Assembly (NCBI GenBank): GCA_963575745.1
Contig: CAUYUJ010017906.1
Coordinates: 82,501-146,500 of the forward strand
DNA length: 64,000 bases
Source: Prorocentrum cordatum
Lineage: Eukaryota > Sar > Dinophyceae > Prorocentrales > Prorocentraceae
Direction of reading: 5' to 3'
Shown piece by piece: positions 1 to 10,060 of this stretch (positions are counted from its first letter, which is position 1; every line of letters starts with the position of its first letter). Below the pieces are notes generated by a model that saw only the letters and a list, made by a program, of their open reading frames with translations, made no database searches and was not told the DNA's origin. The position numbers and the translations under genes are program-made.

Positions 1-1
1 A

Positions 2-3000
2 CCTACATTCTACGGACACTCAGGTTACAACAGTCGTATTGACCACATTGTAGTACCTACAGGGGCCCTGGGACTCGTAAAAAGGCGTGAGGTCCTCCAT
101 CGGTCTGGCAAAAGGCTCCAAAAGGTCAAAGTACGAGGGCACAGGGACCACCTCCCCATCGGCCTCACCCTCCTCGCCTCTACCTCCAACACCTCCTTCC
201 CCACGCGCGCCCGCCTACAACAGGGGCTGTGCAGGGACGGACTCATGGAGTGTTTGCGCAGCGGCCACAAGAGGGAGATGCTGCTCACCGAACTCGACAA
301 GGAGGTGGAGGAGGTGGGTGGGGAGCAGTGGGAGAGAGCGGCGACGCCAGACGAGACCTGGGACCTTCTGGGAGGAGCAGCACGATCGGCCATGCTCACG
401 ACTTTCGGAAAAAGTGGCACACCCGACGAGATCGACCAGCTTACGAAGCGAGCCAAGCAATACCGACTCGAGCTCCTTAGGAAGCGACGAACACTGCGAC
501 AGAGCCTAACACCAGAACAGTGTGCCGACGACTACGACTGGGTACAAAACGAGCTGAAAGAAGTCACGGCGGCGCTGAAGCAGGCCCGAGAAGGTGTAGA
601 GAAACAAAGACGGGCGCTCCTGGTCGAACGCATATGGGAGGCCTACGAAAACGGAACCTCGCCGAGATGCACCGACTACGCATCCAGTACCAGAGGAACG
701 GACGCGGGCCAAAGAAAAGGTACTATCGATCTGCTCGAACCCACTGGCCTTGCGACTACTGGTATCAGGAGCTCGCCCATCCAGCTTTGGAAGGGGGACT
801 AGGAGCAAGGCCTATCGACAGAAAGGCAGAGAGAGCAGCACACGAGGCCTTCGTCCAGGAGCACATCGACCGATTGCCGACCGACCACGATCTTCTTTTT
901 CAGGTCGAGGCCGACAAGCGAGCGATGCGTAGGTATTGCCAGCGAGCCAGTAAACGACGGGCCTGGCCACCATGGGGCATTCCGATCGAAATGACATGGT
1001 TGATGATCGATCCCACCCTCCATCTTCAGGACCCAGCAGAGCTCAGCAGACGACTAGAAGAAAAGCGAGTAGCAGCTGCAGAAAAAAAGGGGGGACGAAG
1101 ATGAGCTTGCACACTACGCGACACTGGGGCGATGCAAGAAGGGGAGGGAACTGCTTCGACGGATGGGGTGGACGGAATGTACCAGGTTGGGACGTGTGCC
1201 GACAGCGACTGACGGGACAGAAGGAGCCGCCTGGGAGCAGCAATCTTATGCAGTGGGGAGGGGCAGGTACGCAGGACTAGGTGCAGACACGATTGCGGAC
1301 CACAGCAAAGGGTACATGAAGTACCTAGACCAATTCCTTGCACAATGCCGAAGTTGTCAGGTCACCCCGTTGGACTGGCACCGATCACAAGCATTCCCAG
1401 CAGAGAAACACAACAACAAAGAAGGGATACTAGGGAAGCGTATACTACACGTCTACGATTCCTTTGGAATGGCTTGGCACTCAGGCATCCACGCACGTGG
1501 TTCACCCACAACGCAGGCGCCCTGGGCCCAAGGAGGCCCCCCACACCGCTGTCGGGAAAACGCAATCCTCTGCGTACAAGCGGCCCAATGGAGGGCTGCA
1601 CAAGGGGGGGTGAGCACAATCACAACCAACTACGACGGCACCAACGCGGTTGCAGCCACCAACCGAGCTTTACTCAGAGCGGTTGCCTTCAGGCAAGCAC
1701 ACGAGCACGACCAGCGCTTCGCCATGGCAGCAATTGACCACTCTACCCTGACGCTCGAAGCTGCCGACGGCACAGTCGAAGCTGAGAGCACCACAGGCGC
1801 CCAAATGGGCTTCACCCTCTGCCCAAGGCAATTCAACGACGCATACAACCTGTACGTCACAAAATGGTGGGAACAAGGCCGCACGGACCCAGACCTGATT
1901 ATCCGCGACACGACCAACCCAGTCGCAGGCAACACTCACGACTTAGCTCTCAACACGTTCATGGACGACATCACCTATGTGCAGACAATCCTACCCGCAG
2001 CGACGGCTGGAGATATCGAACAACAACTCAACAGCAACACAGAACGCCTTTCCCAAACAATAGCAGCAGGAGGATGGGGACCCAATAATGCCAAGACCAA
2101 CCACCTACTATACTTAGTAGGGCAAGGCTGCTACGGGAAAACCAGACAACTCAGACGCAGCAAAACACTGCAAGGTCAGGCGCTAAGGGAGATGCGTGTA
2201 CTTGGCCCCTACCTACCAGCTGGCCAGGGCATCACTGGCGAGGTCGTGCGGCGCATCGCAGCCATCCGCGTTGCATGGCGACAGTGCGGGATCTTCTGGA
2301 CCTCTAAGGTACCCCGACAAATTAAACGCATGATGTTCATGGCCTTCGTGGTAGGAGCGGCCCTTAGCGGATTGCCTGCGCTAGTTCTGACAGATGCCCA
2401 CACAACAGCAATCGACAGCGTACTAGGCAAGTACCTACGGACGCTAGCGGGAGGAGCAATGTCGTGGACCAGAACAGATGGGACAGTGAGGTGCAACAAC
2501 TTGCGACAGGTGTTCAGATACTGGAGACTCGAGCGCACATCCGTATCTCTGCATGTGCGACGCCTACGATGGTACCAGAACTGGTCAAGGCACCCTTGGG
2601 AGCACGGAGCAGTCATCGCAGCGGTGTTCGGAACATCCAGACTAGACGCGGCTCAGGACATACGGCGACTAGAGGGGCAGGGATTCGTGGGGCCCACCTC
2701 CACCCCGTGGGCACAGCAGTTTGCAGCCGACATGCATGTGATAGCAACAGTGGACGAGAGCATGGGATGGTATGCAGACAGGGAATCCGACCTCGCCATA
2801 TTCGAACAGGGGAGTACGGAACAAAAAAACTGGTTACAAACAGACCCATCAATATTGTACAGTTACGAGCGAAATTGGGATGTGCTCACGACACGAGATG
2901 CGACGATACAGGAGGAGGAGGGCAGGGAGGAGGACACATTAAAACCTTACTGGTGCGATCATACGACGAAGGGCGAGAACGACACGGAACAGAGGTGTGG

Positions 3001-3341
3001 CATGCGCTTTGCGACATACGCAGCACTAGCTGGGCATCGCCGAGAGACCCACAACATCCGACCAGTGGTGGCGTCCGTAATCGTCAACAACCAGTGTCCC
3101 TGGTGCAAGAGCACATTTATTAATCGTAAGGTATGTGTCGACCACGCAGTCAGGGCTGTACACGGTCACGGTATCTGCCACCAAGACAGGTCGATGTGGT
3201 CCCACCCCATTTCCGACCCCAGCTCCCTTAGCTGCCAGATCTGTAACCACGAGGCTCAAACTCTTGAGGATTACCACGCACACATACGCGAGCACATAGC
3301 AGGGCCAGAGTTGATCAGAGCAGCACGGGGAGAAGGAGCAC
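2..3341 (+). pseudogene. LINE polyprotein: APE endonuclease end, reverse transcriptase, zinc fingers; two frameshifts
   Basis: Frame 2 opens with RIDHIVV (nt 35-55) and RDHLPI (nt 143-160), matching the last catalytic blocks (Asp, Asp-His) of exonuclease-endonuclease-phosphatase endonucleases. Reading shifts from frame 2 to frame 1 near nt 645 and back near nt 1090, so the chain is broken here (decay, or assembly error). Reverse transcriptase blocks follow: TPLDWHRSQAFPAEK (from nt 1364), motif A YDGTNA (nt 1631), motif B TGAQMGFTLCP (near 1793), the catalytic FMDD (nt 1958-1969) and NNAKTNH (near 2085). After about 900 nt of thumb/linker come three Cys/His clusters beginning near nt 2954, 3095 (CPWC) and 3233 (CQIC), each ending in His pairs. 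Inferred role: target-primed reverse transcription. The frame stays open to 4591, beyond the start of the next ORF. Confidence 0.8.
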
Positions 3342-4235
3342 ATGTCGCACGGGGGCCACGGCGACTGGCGCATCAGAGCCAGCACGAAGAGAGGAGGGGG
3401 CGCAGCCGAAGGGCAGCGACCAGCACAGCGCCCACGCCTCGGCGGAGGCGGAGTCGGCTCGTCAGACACGCAGCAGTCGCAGCAGACGCCGCAGCAGCCG
3501 CCCCCCACCCAGCGCCGAGGAGGAGGAGGTCGAGGACCCCCAGGAGGCGGCCGTGGTGGTGGAGGAGGCGGCCAGGTGGAGCTTCGGGACCAGCTGAGAT
3601 CGCTCCAGAGGCTCACCCTCCAGAACTCGAACGAGATTCGCAATCTTCTGCATCTCACGGGAGAGTTCTGGCTGACGCCACTCGAGCCAGAATGGGCGCA
3701 GGCTCCGATGGAGACAGGCAGGGAGTACGGGCGGAAGGTAAAGCAGCTGGGCAAGGGGCACGGCCTCGGCCCACCGCATGGCCAGGTAGCGGCGAGCTTG
3801 GTCGAGGAGATCGTGGCGGTGCTCGATTCGGAGGAGCAGAAGCTCGACGCGCCCCTCCTCCACGTGAGACAGCTCCTGAAGGAGTTCATGAGCCAGCTCG
3901 ACGAACCCTGGGGACCAATCTTCATCACGGAGGTCTTCTTGCAGTGCAAGATCCAGGAGGCATACAACAAGACGGGCGAGGACGTGGACATGGACATCAA
4001 GCAGTGCAAGGCCAAGCTCATCTACACGATCAACACGGCGCCGAGCTTCAGGGCCGCGCTGTACGACCAGAAGCTGGAGCAGGAGCAGTACGACAAGATC
4101 GCGGGCTTCAAGGGGGACATATTCAAGCAGGCCCCGGGCCACGCGTTGGCTCACCTCGGGGCCACGAAGAGCCGTTCAGGAGGCCCGAAGACGGGCCTGG
4201 AGAGGGCAGTGGAGGCGCAGCTCAACAGGAGGTGA
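3342..4235 (+). CDS. Hypothetical protein, 297 aa, overlapping the LINE ORF
   Basis: An ATG-started ORF in frame 3 overlapping the end of the LINE polyprotein frame. The first 75 residues are Gly/Pro/Gln/Arg-rich and probably disordered. The rest is a helical domain of about 215 residues, with LRDQLRSLQRLTLQNSNEIR near residue 85 and FMSQLDEPWGPIFITEVFLQ near 185. Third codon positions are strongly GC-rich from about 3560 on, unlike the upstream RT, which supports real coding. I do not recognise a named family; the overlap and order suggest an accessory or nucleic-acid-binding ORF of the retroelement. The end AACAGGAG|GTGAGC is also a good splice donor, so the apparent stop TGA could be intronic. 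A host exon next to the element is the alternative. Confidence 0.5.
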   Translation: MSHGGHGDWRIRASTKRGGGAAEGQRPAQRPRLGGGGVGSSDTQQSQQTPQQPPPTQRRGGGGRGPPGGGRGGGGGGQVELRDQLRSLQRLTLQNSNEIRNLLHLTGEFWLTPLEPEWAQAPMETGREYGRKVKQLGKGHGLGPPHGQVAASLVEEIVAVLDSEEQKLDAPLLHVRQLLKEFMSQLDEPWGPIFITEVFLQCKIQEAYNKTGEDVDMDIKQCKAKLIYTINTAPSFRAALYDQKLEQEQYDKIAGFKGDIFKQAPGHALAHLGATKSRSGGPKTGLERAVEAQLNRR

Positions 4236-4591
4236 GCCAAGGCACGCCCCAGCCAATGCCCAGCAGCTCGCCCCGCCGCGAGCGAGAGAGCCCCGCGGGC
4301 CAGCTCCCACCAGGCCCGCAGCCCAGCGGAGCCAGCAGCTCGTTGTCGAGCAGCGCCGTCGAGCCACGCCTCAACTCCATGGGGCGCCCTCGTGCCTGGC
4401 CACCATCATCACCGCCAGTGAGCCGAGAGGAAAAAAATGCACAGCAGATTAGTGCAGACCTTGTTCGTATGACGAGTCTCAGAAGCCAGGCCGAACAACG
4501 CGGAGGCCAGATGGCATACCTATATCGGATGGCTACGTACTATCGGGACTTACGACCAAGGGACTATTACCAGCCTATGGCAAAAAAATGA
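4236..4591 (+). other. Open frame-2 tail of the retroelement ORF
   Basis: Frame 2, open since about nt 1106, runs to a TGA at 4589-4591. Its last 110 residues begin Ser/Pro-rich and end in a Tyr/Arg-rich segment (MAYLYRMATYYRDLRPRDYY). It is either the real C-terminus reached by a frameshift or splice out of the 3342 ORF, or untranslated sequence that happens to be open. The stop overlaps the ATG of the next ORF (ATGA at 4588-4591). Confidence 0.3.
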
Positions 4592-5190
4592 GGGGGACGG
4601 CGGACCTTCTAATTATTCAGCCGTCACCCTACCATTACACGGGCTCCCACTACCTACGCCCCCTCCCCCCACCAACTCCCACTGCCCAACCTACCATCTC
4701 TTCCCCAGGCAATCAGCTCTCTACTAGTTCCACTCACAGTCGGGGTTTGTCTGTCATGCAGCATCGTGGATGCACGCTCGAAGCCGACGTATCTGCGACC
4801 GTACCGGACAGTATACAGAACGACAGTACATGCTACAGGGTACACATCGCGTACTATGACAGCATACACAGGGAACTACCACACCACAACATCCAGCACA
4901 GCCATGCGATTGTGATCCGACCACGGTTCGACCTCTCCTCTCCCGCTCAGATACATCCAGCTCTTGCCCGCTTTAGCTATCACAACTGTTACCTTTCTCG
5001 ACCTCCAGAGGATAGAGTGAGTAAGAATCGCACACTAAGGAAAGGAAAAGGATTCCGACAGCAGCAAACGACCGAGCCTACGCCTACTCTCACATCAAGG
5101 TCCTACTACGGTTCCTTACGGCCCAACTACTGGGAACTAAGGAAACTACTACAATATCTAAGGTGTACAACAGTAGGCGGGAAACACTAG
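4588..5190 (+). CDS. Possible third ORF of the retroelement, 200 aa
   Basis: The ORF starts inside the stop of the preceding frame (ATGA overlap). The product is rich in Ser, Thr, Pro, His and Tyr, with no recognised domain. Third positions show little GC bias, so coding is doubtful. ATGA overlaps are known as termination-reinitiation sites between ORFs in some non-LTR retrotransposons, which is the only reason to keep it. It could equally be 3' untranslated sequence. Confidence 0.25.
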   Translation: MRGTADLLIIQPSPYHYTGSHYLRPLPPPTPTAQPTISSPGNQLSTSSTHSRGLSVMQHRGCTLEADVSATVPDSIQNDSTCYRVHIAYYDSIHRELPHHNIQHSHAIVIRPRFDLSSPAQIHPALARFSYHNCYLSRPPEDRVSKNRTLRKGKGFRQQQTTEPTPTLTSRSYYGSLRPNYWELRKLLQYLRCTTVGGKH

Positions 5191-5335
5191 GGTAAACGAG
5201 GATCAGTACACAGCTCGACATACTACCAGAGGACATTTGCGACTCGAGCATCTTCGCGGCCTCTCTATCCATTGCTGGCGGGCACTCCGCCTACGTCCAG
5301 AGCCAGCGCCCCGAGGGCGCACGACCAGAGCTGCG

Positions 5336-6154
5336 ATGGCGGCGCAGGCGCACACGGAGAAGGGGGAGATGGCGCAGCAGCCAGCTGCAGAAGAGCATCT
5401 GCAGCCAACGATAGTGCAGAAGCCGCACGACAGAGGAGGCATGGGAGGAGTGGCGGACCAAGTCGCGGGCACGGCGGCGTACAGGCTCGAGATCGCGCAC
5501 AACACACTCCAGAGCACCGCCGTCGCGTTCAAGGTGGCGACCGAGCACTGCGAGAAGGCCCTCCACGCGCTCCACAAACAGCGGGAGAAGGTGGTGACCA
5601 CCTTAGGCCGCATGAACGCGAGGAGCCTCAATCCATATGAAGAAGCGGAGCGTAGCCAAGCGAAGCTCTACCTCAAGGAGCAGCTCCACGACATCAACTG
5701 CGCCATCAGTTCGATGAGGAGCACCATCGGCATCACCGACGACAAGATGGGCAAGACGATGCACGGGCCGATGCCATGGGAGCTGGACTACACGAGGCGC
5801 CAGGCCGACGAGATCGACAACATATACACGCGCTGGACCAAGGGCCCGCACGGCTACGCCTACGACGAGGCTTTCTTCGCCTGCGACACGCAGGCGGAGC
5901 CGATGGTGGAGCCGCAGATGGAGATCAAGGACTACCTCCAGCCCGCTCGCAGGCCGCCGTGCACCAACCCGAGCAAGAGCATAGAGGGCTGGGAGAACCG
6001 TGGCAAGGTGTTGTGCAGTGAGGCCAGCGCTAGCACCCCAGCCGCCGCCCCTGCAGTCACTAAGGCCGACGGCTCCGCTCAGAGCAGGGACGTCAGGCTC
6101 TCATCGCCAAGGGCGGCAGCAGCGGCAGGCTGGGGCATAGGGCAGCAGCAGTAG
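5336..6154 (+). CDS. Hypothetical protein, 272 aa, coiled-coil-like
   Basis: The frame is open from 5237, but the ATG at 5336 (MAAQAHTEKGEMAQQ) is preferred because regular GC-rich third positions begin there. Residues about 45-150 form long amphipathic helices (LEIAHNTLQSTAVAFKVATE and LYLKEQLHDINCAISSMRST); the middle has GPMPWELDYTRRQADEIDNI; the tail is Ala/Ser/Gln-rich and ends in GQQQ before TAG. No named family recognised. It resembles the 3342-4235 product in size, helical content and base composition, so both may belong to one retroelement or to a neighbouring host gene. No introns are evident. Confidence 0.5.
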   Translation: MAAQAHTEKGEMAQQPAAEEHLQPTIVQKPHDRGGMGGVADQVAGTAAYRLEIAHNTLQSTAVAFKVATEHCEKALHALHKQREKVVTTLGRMNARSLNPYEEAERSQAKLYLKEQLHDINCAISSMRSTIGITDDKMGKTMHGPMPWELDYTRRQADEIDNIYTRWTKGPHGYAYDEAFFACDTQAEPMVEPQMEIKDYLQPARRPPCTNPSKSIEGWENRGKVLCSEASASTPAAAPAVTKADGSAQSRDVRLSSPRAAAAAGWGIGQQQ

Positions 6155-6600
6155 AGAGCAGATTGCACCAGGCCTGGCTTTCCCTTTTTTTCTCCCCACT
6201 AGAAGCGGGGGCTCGGCAGCAAGCACTCATCGCATGGGCCAGTGCGGCCATGCACCTACACAAGCCGAGTGCAGGGAGAAGTACCAGGCCGCCTCTTCTT
6301 TTTTTTGCCTCTCTTTACCGTCTAGGGAGTGGGGGAGTGGGGGGAGCATGGGGAGCGGAGGTGGGTGGGCTCTCAGCGGTGAGGGGTGCGCCCAGCGAGG
6401 CAGCCCCACACCGCCTGCAACAGTTGACAGGCCGAAACCGAGGCAGGGTCTCCCTGCTAGCGAGGCTCGGGGACCACGTCCAACAGAGGGACGGGCCCCG
6501 TCGCCTCAGGCGGCCCCCCCAAAGCTAGGGTGGGCTCGCATCCATATATCCCCCAGGGGTCAGCATGCCTGTCGGTAGGCGAAGTTGACAGACCCCCAAG
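6155..6600. other. No gene seen
   Basis: GC-rich sequence with T-runs (6185, 6300) and G-runs. No ORF with codon bias, no repeat family recognised. Confidence 0.5.
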
Positions 6601-6907
6601 GGCCTCATCCTTATCCTTATCCTCCTCCTCCTCCTCCTCCTCCTCCTCCTCCTCCCCCTCCTCCTCCACCGCCACCACCGCCACCTCCACCTCCTCCTCC
6701 TCCTCCTCCTCCTCCTCCCCATCCCCCTCCTCCCTCCTCCTCCTGCTCCTCCTCCTCCTCCTCCTCCTCCTCCTCCCTCCTCCCCTTCTTCGTCTTCCTC
6801 CTCCTCCTCCTCCCTCCTCCTCATCATCCTATTTCTCCTCCTCCTCCTCCTCCTCTTATTCTTCTTCCTCCTCCTCCTCCTCCTCCTCCTCCTCCTCCTC
6901 CTCCTCA
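6601..6907 (+). repeat. (CTC)n polypyrimidine tract
   Basis: About 300 nt of nearly pure CTC/TCC triplets with a few CAC, TTC and CAT interruptions. It ends directly in CAG, followed by sequence with coding bias, so it can act as the polypyrimidine tract of a 3' splice site. Confidence 0.9.
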
Positions 6908-6908
6908 G

Positions 6909-7036
6909 CCGTGGCGACGAGATCCTCCAGATGGGCTCGACAAGCTACACGACGACCGCGCCGTTGGCGATGTCGTCGTCGGCGCTGCTGCGAGAGCTGC
7001 GGCGCGCACAAGGGTGGCACGAAGGGGAGCGGCCGT
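6909..7036 (+). CDS. Exon candidate, unknown product
   Basis: The CTC tract ends ...TCCTCAG|CC and the next 125 nt read as RGDEILQMGSTSYTTTAPLA... LLRELRRAQGWHEGERP with about 80% G/C at third positions. The exon ends at GTGTAAGA: the donor is either GTGTAA at 7035 or GTAAGA at 7037. A second frame is open to a TAA at 7038-7040 but has poorer codon bias. No family recognised; no adjoining exon on either side could be assigned. Confidence 0.45.
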
Positions 7037-7119
7037 GTAAGAAGGCGAACGGCTTCAAGGAGGCAAGGGGGCGGTCTGGAACCCCCCCTCGTCTGCTGAG
7101 AAGCCTTTTTGCATTGGGA

Positions 7120-7412
7120 GCCTTGGGACGTGGGTCACTGCAAACGGGGGTCAGCCAGGGCGCCAGATCTTGCAGGATCCAAGAAGTCCCTCGGAATCCC
7201 TCGGAATCCCCAGGAATCCTCAGGAATCCCCAGAAATTCATGGGAATCCCCAGTCGGAATCCTCAGGAATCCCCCAGGATCCCCCAGAAATTCCTCCAGA
7301 GATCCCTCGTCATCCCTGCAGGGCCAGGGTCGTCTTGACCCGGGCTTGGGGCGCAGGATCCCGCAGGACCTTGCAGGATCCTGCAGGATGCTGCAGGGCC
7401 CTGCAGGGCCTG
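7120..7412 (+). repeat. Short tandem repeats GGAATCCC and CTGCAGGATC, shared with 36.8 kb
   Basis: From 7188 to 7310 the octamer GGAATCCC and variants recur about fifteen times; 7350-7412 repeats CCTGCAGGATC. The leading part (TGCAAACGGGGGTCAGCCA, 7139 on) recurs at 36.81 kb, so this is a dispersed repeat. Confidence 0.7.
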
Positions 7413-7425
7413 ACTGACCCGGGTT

Positions 7426-7611
7426 CCCAGACCCCCTCGGGTCGTGAAAAAAAACACGACGGGAAGTTTTTCGCCATTTTCGGCCCCCGGGGGCCCTTAC
7501 CGGGCCTCGGGACCATCAAAAAACGACTCGGGATGAAAAACCGGTTCCGGGGAAGGGGTCCGGACCTTTGGGGGCCGCGTCATGAAAAAATCATGACGTC
7601 GGTGGTCTGGG
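7426..7611 (+). mobile_element. Hairpin repeat, copy 1
   Basis: A dispersed element of about 190 bp. It begins CCCAGACCCCCTCG, has a first stem-loop (GTCGTG, A-run, CACGAC), a central GGGCCTCGGGACC...CAAAAAACGACTCGGGATG block, and a second stem-loop near the end (GTCATGAAAAAATCATGAC), then GGTCTGGG. Other copies lie at 27.8, 30.7, 32.4 (minus), 49.2 (minus) and 58.8 kb. Confidence 0.75.
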
Positions 7612-8213
7612 TTTGGAGTGGCCCGACTCTGCTTCGGAGTGGCCCGGCTGCCGTCCGCGCGCCGACGCCACGAGCGGCGTCCCCGGGGCGCCGCGCAGAG
7701 GAGGGCAGGGCGGCAGCCTGGTTCAGCCTGCTGGCCCCGGCGCGGGGAGAGCTCTGCCCCGCGGGGGCGCTGCCCGTGCATGAGGGGGCGTGCGCTCGTG
7801 GAGCCAGAGCACGGCCCGATGATTTTTAGCACTGTGTCGGGCCTGTCTCCCTTCTAAGACTCAGGAGCGACAAAAGGACGCACACGTACATGAATCCACG
7901 CTGGTTTCGAGAGTACGCATTGCGCAAATGTTCGTATCACGCGGCCGGTCTCGCGGACCGAGGGGCCGTGTTCATGTGCATAGCTGGGCGCGTACGTCCT
8001 TTGTGGGCTCCCTATTCTAAGACGCGCCCTTCGACAGGATCTGCGGCGACGGGGGCCTCCGGTGGGCTGCCGCCGGCACCGGCGCGGTCCACTCCGGGCC
8101 GAGGCGATCTGCAGGACATGCCTTCCCGTAGTGATTCGGATAGCGTTCCCTTCGTTCTCGCATTTCTCCTCGCCCCGTCGTTAGCGTATGATTGCCTTAG
8201 TCGACTAGACGTC
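7612..8213. other. No gene seen
   Basis: GC-rich unique sequence. Short open frames lack codon bias. No repeat recognised. Confidence 0.5.
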
Positions 8214-8379
8214 AGAGTGACCCTTCGCCGGAGTGACCTTTGGTGCGGGCCCACTGGGGCCCCCTGGTCGCCGACCGCGAAGCGGGAACAGCCAGCGGCT
8301 TGCGCGCCTGGGTTTGGCCACCCCGCGCCCCCCGTTGGGCCGCGCACCACAGGTCACTCCTGCCTAGGGTCACCCCTGC
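8214..8379. mobile_element. GAGTGACC fold-back element, copy 1
   Basis: The left arm (8215-8250) has two GAGTGACC boxes followed by TTTGGTGCG; the right arm (8341-8378) is its inverted counterpart. The same arrangement at 32.03-32.20 kb shows that this is a mobile family of about 165 bp. Confidence 0.65.
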
Positions 8380-8861
8380 GTGCAGCCGTCTTGTGAGAGG
8401 CCTGACTCAGTGCATCCGAGCTCTTCCTGGGAGCTCCCCGCCTTCCGCCCTCCCCGCCCCGCCCCCACTATCCACCGCGCCGCCGAAGTCACGCGCGGAG
8501 GGACAAAAAGGGCCTCGCGCCTCGCGGCCTGGGCCGCAGAGGGTGTCCTTGTCCAGGGGGGGGCGGGCGCGTCGGACGGGCCCAGGGCAGGGGCAACTCG
8601 TTCAACAGCGTTCCGGAGCGCGCTCTCGGAGCGTTCGGCAGCGCTCCAGAGCGGCCGCGGTCCGAAGCAGTTCTGGCTCAAGGCTTTCTGTCTTGCTTGC
8701 ACAGAGTGGGTACCGCTGGTCCGCCGCCAGTCTTCGATTCGATCTCTCCAGGGTCAGTTCTCCTGATCCCTCCCCGCAGGCAGTTTTCCTTGCCTGCCGA
8801 CCTACGGACTCCGCCAGGGCGGTGTAGCTGCGCGCTGCCGCTCTGAACATCCAGCGTTCTC
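8380..8861. other. No gene seen
   Basis: GC-rich; 8605-8660 has several GAGCGCTC/GGAGCGTTC boxes like those at 33.93 and 51.90 kb. Nothing else supported. Confidence 0.4.
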
Positions 8862-10060
8862 ATGCCACCCAGGGCAAACGGTCGCGCTGATATACAAACG
8901 GCCACAAGAGGAGGTGGCAGGCGTGGGACACAGCACGGACGACAAGTGGTGGAACAGGGCGGATCTCAGGATGATTTCAGTGGTAAGCAGCCCGAAAGCT
9001 TTTCACTCGCAGGTAACAAAGTACCAAACATGCCGTCCAAACCCAGCAAGGGCGGTCTGCTGGGCAAGACGGCGTCGGAGTCCAACCTTGAGGGCGAGGT
9101 AAAAAAACTCACAGCCGAGCTGGCATCGTTCAAGTAGTCGGTTCCGAAATCCGCTCAGGTGCCAGACACATATACGGAGGTCGACGACGGAGGTCCAAAG
9201 TTCCACGATGGCGAAGTCAAGGTGCAGCTTGCCAAAGTTGCAGCACAGTTCGCCACGATCAGATACGCCGACAGTGGCCACAATTAGATACGTCGACAGT
9301 GACGAGTTCAATCATTTACGGCCAGTCCCCGTGCCAAACAAGCCACCCTTCGGCGACATTTCACCGAGCGTAAAAGCTTGGACAACACGAGGCGCAAGGA
9401 TATGTCAACCCAGCACTCGAGGCTGGACAAGAAGCGTGACAAGCAGGAGCAACTGCGCGTTCAGTGGCAGCCCAAGATTGCTGATGCGCATCAGAGTTCG
9501 AGAAGTCTTGTTAGGTATTCGGCGGGATCTTGTCTGAATGTGTCGAGCTCGAGACGGAGACGCGCAACCTCGTGGCAGAAATGCCGAACCCAGCCGCGGG
9601 AGAAAGGCCAAGTCTGCACCTCGTCACCCTGAGTGGCCTCAGCGTGGAGAGTTTGGGAGAGATCCTCCAGGGCGTAGGTGGCCGCTGCGGCGGGGGCGGT
9701 ACCCGCGACGGCGGCAACGGCAAATGCGAGCGCGGGTTCGGCTTCCAGCCCGGCAACCCCCCCCCGCCTTGCCGCAGCACAGCCAGCGCCGCCCCGCCCT
9801 TCGATATGGATCCCCAGTGTTGCCACGGACTCGCCAGAGTTATTGCGGGCCTGTGTGGAGCTTGTGAAGCAGAGTGTCCCAGAGGACGAGGACGAGTTGC
9901 GTAGTGCGGCCCGGCGCGCGGGTGACAAGATCTTGTCCTACGCAGCGAAGCGGCGCAATTCGGACAAGCCTATGCTCCAGCATGGGGAAATGACGAACCC
10001 ATTGTGTGCGTGCAGGAGCATCATACTTTGCCATCGCAACTGGCCGCTTTTTTTTTGAAC
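8862..10060 (+). pseudogene. Degenerate ORF fragments, perhaps an old retroelement ORF1
   Basis: Several short stretches look like decayed coding sequence in shifting frames. They include SKGGLLGKTASESNLEGEVK (stop at 9135), a continuation containing KVQLAKVAAQFATIRYADSG, a Lys/Arg/Gln-rich helix (RLDKKRDKQEQLRVQWQPK, near 9419) and a final segment with LLRACVELVKQSVPEDEDEL (near 9840). Stops and frame changes separate them. Helical, charged composition suits a retroelement ORF1 or coiled-coil gene, but no domain is recognised. Confidence 0.3.

Larger units (their letters stand above)
1..4591 (+). mobile_element. LINE-like retroelement, 5' end outside window
   Basis: The segment carries, in order, the end of an APE-type endonuclease, a reverse transcriptase, a C-terminal cluster of zinc fingers, and an overlapping second ORF. 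This order is that of non-LTR retrotransposons. The left part lies outside the window. No poly(A) tail or target duplication was recognised, so the right boundary is uncertain; it could lie anywhere from about 3.4 to 6.2 kb. Codon use differs from the exon candidates further right: third positions are much less GC-rich up to about 3.3 kb, which fits a transposon-derived sequence. Confidence 0.75.
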
